A stretch of DNA of 64,000 bases. It comes from Endoryza sp044226045. GTDB lineage: Bacteria; Bacteroidota; Bacteroidia; Chitinophagales; Chitinophagaceae. Shown piece by piece: positions 58,157-64,000 of this stretch (position 1 is the stretch's first letter; every line of letters starts with the position of its first letter). Both the position numbers and the translations under genes were made by a program. Below the pieces are notes generated by a model, which ran no database searches, was not told the origin of the DNA, and was given only the letters and a program-made list of their open reading frames with translations. The DNA lies in assembly GCA_044226045.1 (NCBI GenBank), contig JBGAHR010000017.1, positions 14,025 to 78,024 on the forward strand, written 5' to 3'.

Positions 58157-58966
58157 ATGATGAAGATCATTGCCATGAGCGTCCTTTGTATGCTGGTAGT
58201 CATCCCCATGATGGCGCAGCAAAACGCAGGTAAAATTGTATACAATCGTACCGTGCAGGTACGCATCCAGGTGTTCGGAAACAATGAAGGCATGGAGAAC
58301 ATGCTGCCCAAAACTCGAACTGATAAATTTGAACTTACATTCGCCAATAATCAATCTCTCTGGAAGCAGGCAGAACAGGAAGATGATGGCGATATGACCT
58401 TTAATAATAACGGCAGCACCATGATGGTGAGGACCATTGGAGCGGGTTCGGAAGATATCATGTATACCAATCTCGAACAGGCAAAAAGAGTCGAACTGAG
58501 AGAGCTGGCAACGAAGAAGTACATCGTGGAAGACAGTGTGAGAAGAATGGATTGGAAGCTGAGCGACGAAACCAAAACCATCCTCGGTCATCTTTGCCGC
58601 AAGGCCACTTCGCAAAGAATCGGCACCCGCACCATGATGACCATGGAGAACGGGCAAATGGACAAAAAGACGATTACAGACACTTCCAATATCGTTGCCT
58701 GGTTTACTTCTGATATTCCGGTAAGCATCGGACCCGGTGAATACCAGGGTCAGTTGCCTGGCGCCATCCTGGAAGTGGATATTAATAATGGCAGAACCCT
58801 GTTTACCGCCCAGGAAATAACAGATAAGGTAAATGTGGCTGCCATCAAGGAGCCCAAAGGCAATAAGAAACTGACACCGGCCGAGTTTACCAAAGAGCGC
58901 GACAAGATGCTGGAAGAAATGAGCCGCAATAATGCAGGGCCCGGCCGGACGTTCAGAGTAAACTAA
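58157..58966 (+). CDS. GLPGLI-family secreted protein
   Basis: This is a 269-residue protein when started at ATG 58157 (MMKIIAMSVLCMLVVIPMMAQ); a TTG at 58148 gives three extra residues. It has a signal peptide and belongs to the GLPGLI family of Bacteroidota, named for a motif that here reads GPGEYQGQLPGAILEVDINNG near residue 195, preceded by VAWFTSDIPVS. The family is of unknown function, is exported to the periplasm or outer membrane, and is often encoded next to an outer-membrane beta-barrel receptor of the type found at 60754. The two are not adjacent here but lie within 2 kb. A strong terminator follows. Confidence 0.88.
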   Translation: MMKIIAMSVLCMLVVIPMMAQQNAGKIVYNRTVQVRIQVFGNNEGMENMLPKTRTDKFELTFANNQSLWKQAEQEDDGDMTFNNNGSTMMVRTIGAGSEDIMYTNLEQAKRVELRELATKKYIVEDSVRRMDWKLSDETKTILGHLCRKATSQRIGTRTMMTMENGQMDKKTITDTSNIVAWFTSDIPVSIGPGEYQGQLPGAILEVDINNGRTLFTAQEITDKVNVAAIKEPKGNKKLTPAEFTKERDKMLEEMSRNNAGPGRTFRVN

Positions 58967-59316
58967 AAAATCATCGACCGGTTCAACTAGTCAAATACTG
59001 GAATCAAGTAAACGATACCAACAGTATCTATTAAGGTAAATCCACTGAAAATGGCCTTCAATGGCTAATTTCAGTGGATTTTTTTCTACATTTTTTTCGT
59101 CCTTAACTGTTTGGTTTGCAGTAAAAATACCGTCAACATCGTAAATCTACGTAGCCAATAATCGACGAAATGCTTGCATTCATCGAAAATGCGATATACG
59201 TTTGTCTTATCAATCCGTAAAGGATTACCCCCATCCAATCTCCCTTGTAAAAATCGAGCATCTTATCCTGGAAAACCATTCGTAACTCGATTGATTACCC
59301 TTTAGAAAACTGGTTT
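58967..59316. other. Intergenic region between the GLPGLI gene and the T9SS cargo gene
   Basis: Apart from the terminator at 59038-59086, this 350-bp gap is AT-rich. It should hold the promoter of the 59317 gene. No -7 box close to the consensus was found, so a longer leader or different control may apply. No repeat module of the kind seen elsewhere is present. Confidence 0.5.
59038..59086 (+). terminator. Intrinsic terminator after the GLPGLI gene
   Basis: AAATCCACTGAAA (59038-59050) is fully complementary to TTTCAGTGGATTT (59069-59081), with a T-rich tail to 59086. The stem is 13 bp with an 18-base loop. Confidence 0.85.
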
Positions 59317-60570
59317 ATGAAAACGAATGGTACCCTTTTGATCTCTAAAAAGAGCATTATCGCCTTCGCTCTGTTTTTCATCACTTTTGTTGCCACTGCG
59401 CAACCCGACTATCAATTTTCTTCCCCCTCTTTGGAAAGCGGTACAGCCCTCACCGTAGGAGCAGTATATCGTTTCCCTAAAGTGAAAGCCAATGTAGACG
59501 CTCTGGTAAGCGTTGACGCCATTACCGGCGGCCTGACCCTTACCGATATCGACCGTACGGCAGATGGCTTCCTGGAAGCGTTCCAACCTCAGTATACGAT
59601 TCCGGGTTCAACCAGTGGTTACATTGATTTCACCATCACCTTTGTAACAACCAACACCAACACAGCCCTGAACCAAACCCAGGTGGATGCCACCGGTCTG
59701 GATATCGACGGCCAAACCAACAAAAGCGGTCAGAAATTGTACGAGTTCAACCGCATTGATATGGGTGGTGGTCTGGTTGATTTTGACATGAGTGGTGGTC
59801 AGATCACGGTTGCCAATACCGGTACCGCCTATACGGCGACCAATATCACAGGTGTACTTTACGGTGCTTCTGTTGATACCAATGCCATCGCGGTAATGTT
59901 CACGGTAATGAGAGGCAACATCAACTCTTTCAAATATCGCATCGGCGCTCAAAACCTGGGCACTTCCAGCACCCGCTATGCGAGTCTTTATTTCAAAAGA
60001 TTCTTCTATAACAACTCTTTCCTGTCTGTTCCTGTTCTGAAAGAATTTAAAGCAGTAAGCAAGTCTTCTTCTGTAGAACTGAACTGGAACCTGATTGCCG
60101 ACCACGGTGTAAATACCGTTGTGGTAGAAAAAGGATTAAGCAATACAAGCTTCCAGGCCATTGGCCAGGTAGATATGAGCAAATCTGTTTCAACACAGGC
60201 TCGTTTCACAGATAACAACTTCAGCAATACCAGCTATTACAGATTGAAGATGGTGCTGAGCAATGGAAACATTCTCTATAGCAATGTACTGGTGGTTCGT
60301 GGTAAAAATGCCGACGAGAACAGTTTTAAGGTGTTCCCTTCAGTGATCAGCAATACGGCTACTGTTTCAGTAAACGCCGGTAAAAAGCAGCAGGCTGCTT
60401 TGCAGATCGTTGACCTGAACGGTCGCGTGGTAAGCAGCCAGCATGTAACCCTGCAGGAAGGTAATAACAACCTTTCTTTCAACAAGCCAACGAATGTAAC
60501 ATCAGGGATGTATGTAGCTGTGATCAAAGTAGACGAGGCCCTGCAAACACAGAAAATAATGATGCGTTAA
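59317..60570 (+). CDS. Type IX secretion system cargo with C-terminal sorting domain
   Basis: This 417-residue protein has an N-terminal signal peptide (KKSIIAFALFFITFVATAQ). The central part is a beta-rich domain with many Thr, Asn and Gly (about 25-225). It is followed by an FN3-like segment (VPVLKEFKAVSKSSSVELNW to NTSYYRLKMVLSNGNILYSN, about 230-325). The last 75 residues are a type A T9SS C-terminal signal: FKVFPSVISNTATVSV, then ALQIVDLNGRVVSSQ and the closing GMYVAVIKVDEALQTQKIMMR-type strand. It is therefore exported across the outer membrane by the gliding/T9SS apparatus and attached to the surface or released. No enzymatic motif is seen. Confidence 0.88.
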   Translation: MKTNGTLLISKKSIIAFALFFITFVATAQPDYQFSSPSLESGTALTVGAVYRFPKVKANVDALVSVDAITGGLTLTDIDRTADGFLEAFQPQYTIPGSTSGYIDFTITFVTTNTNTALNQTQVDATGLDIDGQTNKSGQKLYEFNRIDMGGGLVDFDMSGGQITVANTGTAYTATNITGVLYGASVDTNAIAVMFTVMRGNINSFKYRIGAQNLGTSSTRYASLYFKRFFYNNSFLSVPVLKEFKAVSKSSSVELNWNLIADHGVNTVVVEKGLSNTSFQAIGQVDMSKSVSTQARFTDNNFSNTSYYRLKMVLSNGNILYSNVLVVRGKNADENSFKVFPSVISNTATVSVNAGKKQQAALQIVDLNGRVVSSQHVTLQEGNNNLSFNKPTNVTSGMYVAVIKVDEALQTQKIMMR

Positions 60571-60653
60571 TCGCATCTGAACACTCAGGTATCAATCAAG
60601 TTTTCATAGTTACCATTATCAGTTTTCATTGGATTACAGAAACCCTAACAACG

Positions 60654-60681
60654 ACCGCAGCTCTCGCTGCGGTTTTTTTTA
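60654..60681 (+). terminator. Intrinsic terminator after the T9SS cargo gene
   Basis: ACCGCAG (60654-60660) pairs with CTGCGGT (60667-60673) over a six-base loop, with a run of T residues to 60680. Confidence 0.85.
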
Positions 60682-60700
60682 TTCCCTTTTATAGCCGGAA

Positions 60701-60729
60701 TAAAAAATGATCCGCGCAGGCGGATCATT
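60701..60729 (-). terminator. Intrinsic terminator of the beta-barrel receptor gene
   Basis: On the minus strand a 10-bp stem AATGATCCGC (60729-60720) pairs with GCGGATCATT (60715-60706) and is followed by a T-rich run (60707-60701). The two convergent genes thus have separate terminators. Confidence 0.85.
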
Positions 60730-60753
60730 CATTCAATGAATGCCAAAATATTT

Positions 60754-63579
60754 TTAGCGCGAAATGATCCGCACATTGCCACCGGCACCGGCCTGACCTG
60801 CACCGTTTCTGTTCAGGCTGTAAGTGAAACTTAACAGGAAGAATCTGCGCAGATTCATTCTCCGGAGATCTTCGATGTAATTGCTATTGGCATTGCGGCT
60901 GATTCCCAGATTCTGATTCAGTATATCATATGCCTTCAGCTTCAGTTCGCCACGGTTGAAACGAAGGAATTGCTTGCTGATACTGGCATTCCAGAACGGC
61001 ACTTTGGCATTGAAACCGCTGTTCAGCTGGCTGTTTATTGTATAAGTGAAATTGGTGTTGAAAAAGAAATTGGCAGGCAATTGCCAGTCGAAATCGGCAT
61101 TGTAGTGATGAGACAGGTATTCTACATCCCTGGCTGAGGGAAGCGAATAGTTGGCTTTATTATAATCAAACCCGGCCCCTGCCGAGAGGTTGATCTTCTG
61201 TCCCAGGGTCATGTCCACTCTGATGTCGGGCCCTGCCGAGTAGTTGTTGATTGTATTCTCCGTTCCATTCACAAACTGCTTGTTTCTGAAATAACCGCTG
61301 CCCGCACTGATGTTAACATTTCCATGAATGGCCCGGATGGGGAAACCAAAACTGATATCGCTGTTTACATTGTAAATACCATTTACGTTAACAGGCTTCG
61401 TTGTTCTGACACCGGTTGACGAATTGATGCGATCGTCATTTACAATCCGGTTGTCGGTCTTTACCAGGTTCAGGAAGAAGAAGAAATTGCGGTTCTTGAA
61501 TGGATTAAGACTGGTAAACTGCCATCTCAACATATGGTTAAACTCCTGCTTCAAATCGGGATTACCTTCCCGGATATTCAAGGGATCGGAAATATCCCGC
61601 ACCGGTTGCAACTGGGAGGCAGTTGGCTGATTGGTATTTGTCTGGTAATTCAGTACCAGGTTGCGATAGCGGGTGAAATTATACTGGAATCTTGCATTCG
61701 GTAAAATGTTATAAAAAGTCTGCCTGATAACAGAATCCTTTAAACCAGACCTGATCTTTCCTTCCAGGCTGGCCTGCTGCCAGCTGGCACCCACTGAATA
61801 GTTGAATTTCTTGGTTTGGGTTCTGAAACGAACGCCTCCCAGTATATAGCCGTAGATATTCTCAAAATCGTTTGTGAGTAAAGGGTTGAGCTGATCAAAC
61901 TTCCCGTTGCTCTTGTTATAATCATAGGTCGTTTTTCCAGATACGCTCCGGGTACGGCTTCCGCTGGCGCTTAACTCAATCAACGATCTTTTAAATACAG
62001 GTTCGGTGTATACTATCCGTGAGGTATATCCATTCAACTCGCCATTGGTATTGTACACCTGGTTGATGGAATCCCGGCGGTTCAACACGCCGGTGGCTGG
62101 GTTGTAAAAGCTGTTGACCGATTCCTGGTTGCCATCCAGATCGGATTTGTTATAGCTGTTCTGCAAGCTGATGGAGAAGGTTCTTCCCTTCCGGCGAAAC
62201 TTCTTCCTGAAGAGGATGTCATTGCGGAAATTCATTCCATATCCTTCAGAGCGATTCCGGCTGAAACCTTCCACACTTCGCTGGCCCAGTTCCGACAGGT
62301 ATTCATAGTCGGAATTGGAGTTATTCTGCAGTTGCTGATATCCGAAAGACGGGCTGATTTTGATAGAATGAAAACTGTCCAGGATGATGTCTGCATTCAG
62401 GTTGAGGCGATGTGTGCTGGTGATATTATTGGAATAGGAATTCTGGTTGGAATAATAGGTTGAATCGGGGAGGAGGTACTGCCGTTGCGAGTGAACCTCG
62501 GTGTTGGGGTTGAACCGGCTGTAAAAATAATTCGATTGCAGGTCGGTCTTGGTACCAATGATGTTATTGTAGTTGATACCTCCCGCCCGGTTGGTATTGA
62601 TGCCGCTGTTATTTCCGAGGCCTCCGAAACCGGCAGCATCATCGCTGTTGATGGTAAGGCTGATATTGCCTCCGTTTCCACCCTGTCTCAGGCGATTCAG
62701 TTCGCCCGAAAAATTGAGCATATCGAAGAAAGAAAACCCCTCTGCATTGTCGTTATTGGCCATACCGATCGCCGAAAACTGGCGGGCTCCTTTAAATGAA
62801 TTGACGTTAAAACGGCCTTCATACCGGTCGTTGGTGCCATATCCGGCCGTCACCTTTCCAAACAGTCCCTTTTTCTTGTCCTTTTTTAATTTAAGGTTGA
62901 TGGTTTTTTCGCTGTTACCATCATCAAATCCGGTCAGTTGGGCCTGGTCGCTCTGGCGATCATATACCTGAACCTTGTCTACGGCGTCTGCCGGCAGGTT
63001 TTTGGTCGCGATTTTGGGATCATTTCCAAAGAACTCTTTTCCATCCACCAGTACGCGGCTTACTTTTTCGCCCTGCGCTTTTACCGTACCGTCTTTGTCA
63101 ACTTTTACGCCCGGCAATTTCTTCAACAGGTCTTCCACAGAGGCATTGGGCTGAACCTTGAAAGATCCCGCGTTGTACTGGATGGTATCTGCAATCATTG
63201 TTACCGGTGGCGCTTCGGCAGTAACCACTACTTCCTCCAGCAATTTGGTTTTATCGTACAGGATAACCTGTCCGAGCTCAGCCATTTTCCGGTCATCGGT
63301 GATGGAAAAATATTTGTTTCGGTTGTGGTAGTTAACGTGTGTGATGAGCAGTCGGTAGTCTCCATTATTGAGTCCTTTCAGTTCAAACTGGCCGGTATTG
63401 TCGGTCATGGAGAAGGTGACCAGGGATGAATCTTTTCGTTGCATGACCGTCAGGGTGGCTCCTGCCACCGGTTGTTTGGTCAGAGAGTCGACGATGGTGC
63501 CTTTTACAGTTCCCCTGTTTTGAGCCAATGCCGAAAACGAGATCAAAAGACTAAAAGCAGCTATCAGTGTTTTTATCAT
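60754..63579 (-). CDS. Outer-membrane beta-barrel protein with regulatory and TonB-plug-like domains
   Basis: This 941-residue protein has a signal peptide (LIAAFSLLISFSALAQ). A carboxypeptidase-regulatory domain (GTVKGTIVDSLTKQPVAGATL, about 22-110) and a plug domain (LLEEVVVTAEAPPVTMIADT to RVLVDGKEFFGNDPKIATKN, about 118-225) come first. A large beta-barrel rich in Asn, Tyr and aromatic residues follows, ending in FLLSFTYSLNRNGAGQAGAG with a C-terminal aromatic strand. It matches the outer-membrane beta-barrel family that often pairs with GLPGLI proteins. It should be a porin-like or TonB-driven transporter of unknown cargo. Its 5' leader has a perfect inverted copy at the window's right edge. 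Confidence 0.93.
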   Translation of the reverse strand: MIKTLIAAFSLLISFSALAQNRGTVKGTIVDSLTKQPVAGATLTVMQRKDSSLVTFSMTDNTGQFELKGLNNGDYRLLITHVNYHNRNKYFSITDDRKMAELGQVILYDKTKLLEEVVVTAEAPPVTMIADTIQYNAGSFKVQPNASVEDLLKKLPGVKVDKDGTVKAQGEKVSRVLVDGKEFFGNDPKIATKNLPADAVDKVQVYDRQSDQAQLTGFDDGNSEKTINLKLKKDKKKGLFGKVTAGYGTNDRYEGRFNVNSFKGARQFSAIGMANNDNAEGFSFFDMLNFSGELNRLRQGGNGGNISLTINSDDAAGFGGLGNNSGINTNRAGGINYNNIIGTKTDLQSNYFYSRFNPNTEVHSQRQYLLPDSTYYSNQNSYSNNITSTHRLNLNADIILDSFHSIKISPSFGYQQLQNNSNSDYEYLSELGQRSVEGFSRNRSEGYGMNFRNDILFRKKFRRKGRTFSISLQNSYNKSDLDGNQESVNSFYNPATGVLNRRDSINQVYNTNGELNGYTSRIVYTEPVFKRSLIELSASGSRTRSVSGKTTYDYNKSNGKFDQLNPLLTNDFENIYGYILGGVRFRTQTKKFNYSVGASWQQASLEGKIRSGLKDSVIRQTFYNILPNARFQYNFTRYRNLVLNYQTNTNQPTASQLQPVRDISDPLNIREGNPDLKQEFNHMLRWQFTSLNPFKNRNFFFFLNLVKTDNRIVNDDRINSSTGVRTTKPVNVNGIYNVNSDISFGFPIRAIHGNVNISAGSGYFRNKQFVNGTENTINNYSAGPDIRVDMTLGQKINLSAGAGFDYNKANYSLPSARDVEYLSHHYNADFDWQLPANFFFNTNFTYTINSQLNSGFNAKVPFWNASISKQFLRFNRGELKLKAYDILNQNLGISRNANSNYIEDLRRMNLRRFFLLSFTYSLNRNGAGQAGAGGNVRIISR

Positions 63580-63580
63580 G

Positions 63581-63671
63581 GCAGTAGAATTTCCTTTGAG
63601 GCTACGAAAGTATTCCTACTGCTTTTTGAATCAGGTTAAACAGGTTTGGATTAATGTTAATAAAGGTTAAT
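63581..63671. repeat. Left arm of a 91-bp perfect inverted repeat
   Basis: These 91 bases, starting immediately before the receptor ATG at 63579, are the exact reverse complement of 63910-64000. They form the 5' leader of the receptor gene. The match reaches the window edge, so the true repeat is probably longer. Confidence 0.95.
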
Positions 63672-63909
63672 ACGTTTATCGTTTCAGGTTTCTCGTTTCA
63701 CGTTGGTTGGCTGACGGTTTGCGGTTGGCAGTTTGCGGTTTGCGGTCGCATGCTGGTTGAATATGTTACAGGTAAAGTCACTCTGTTATTCAGGCAAGGT
63801 TAGGTCGCAAGAGTCCAAATTAAAAATATATTGTTGACCATACCCGCCAACCGCCAACCGCCAACCGCAAACCGCAAACTGCAAACCGCAAACCGCCAAC
63901 CATAACCGC
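63672..63909. repeat. Spacer of the inverted repeat with heptamer arrays facing each other
   Basis: GTTTATCGTTTCAGG units (63675-63705) and a GCGGTTT heptamer run (about 63716-63748) lie on the left. A complementary CGCCAACCGCAAACC run (about 63844-63902) lies on the right. About 95 bp of unique DNA in the middle shows no gene. Promoters of two divergent receptors would have to lie in the leaders. Confidence 0.75.
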
Positions 63910-64000
63910 ATTAACCTTTATTAACATTAATCCAAACCTGTTTAACCTGATTCAAAAAGCAGTAGGAATACTTTCGTAGCCTCAAAGGAAATTCTACTGC
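63910..64000. repeat. Right arm of the 91-bp perfect inverted repeat
   Basis: This is the exact reverse complement of 63581-63671. The last base before the edge (ATTCTACTGC) corresponds to the position just before the receptor start codon, so the sequence beyond 64000 should begin with a second receptor gene on the plus strand. Confidence 0.95.

Overview
The window is chromosomal DNA from a member of the Bacteroidota, most probably Chitinophagaceae. The family call is an inference. The signs are a C-terminal type IX secretion sorting domain, a GLPGLI-family protein, SusC/TonB-plug type receptors, an alternative complex III (ActA/ActB), a fused E1 alpha-beta dehydrogenase, futalosine-pathway menaquinone synthesis (MqnC), Bacteroidota-type -7 promoter boxes (TAnnTTTG) and no visible Shine-Dalgarno sequences. 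I saw no rRNA, tRNA, CRISPR array, transposase or prophage.

Layout. 0-2.5 kb: the 5' end of the alternative complex III operon (actA, partial actB) on the minus strand. 2.7-7.5 kb: a small membrane protein overlapping purN, a secreted regulatory-domain protein and two secreted SxxK serine hydrolases. 7.6-19.4 kb: a seven-gene minus-strand operon for a phospho-signalling machine. In transcription order it encodes a membrane protein, a zinc-ribbon protein, a membrane-anchored Hanks-type kinase, a giant protein with five AAA+ modules, a zinc-ribbon/FHA protein, a PP2C phosphatase and a large secreted protein. This is the most interesting system in the window. 19.6-24.0 kb: a conserved small protein, a YD-repeat-like secreted protein, a TlpA-like membrane thioredoxin and a decayed nucleotide pyrophosphatase.

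24.3-37.0 kb: a catabolic region with an M19 dipeptidase and APC permease, then penicillin acylase, amidase and D-aminoacylase, then a secreted TIM-barrel isomerase and a third SxxK hydrolase. It reads as a scavenging set for peptides and amides, possibly containing D-residues. Inside it, at 33.2-33.8 kb, lie two nearly identical 21-codon reading frames, each with its own leader and terminator. 37.5-50 kb: a 1940-residue alpha-2-macroglobulin-like protein carrying a SusC-type plug, the E1 fusion, a YvlD-like membrane protein, an M16 protease pair and an aspartyl protease with a PDZ domain. 50-58 kb: mqnC, a multi-PAS hybrid histidine kinase and a classical two-component pair. 58-64 kb: a GLPGLI protein, a T9SS cargo and an outer-membrane beta-barrel receptor. 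The receptor's 5' leader is repeated in perfect inverted orientation at the window edge, which implies a head-to-head duplicate just outside.

Many intergenic gaps hold mosaics of very short tandem repeats (GGGAGC/GAGAGC hexamers, TAATTCGYG nonamers, AACCGCM heptamers, GTGAAACGATAAAC units, TCAATTAG units) and REP-like palindromes. The same modules recur at up to eight places in both orientations and sit almost entirely outside genes.
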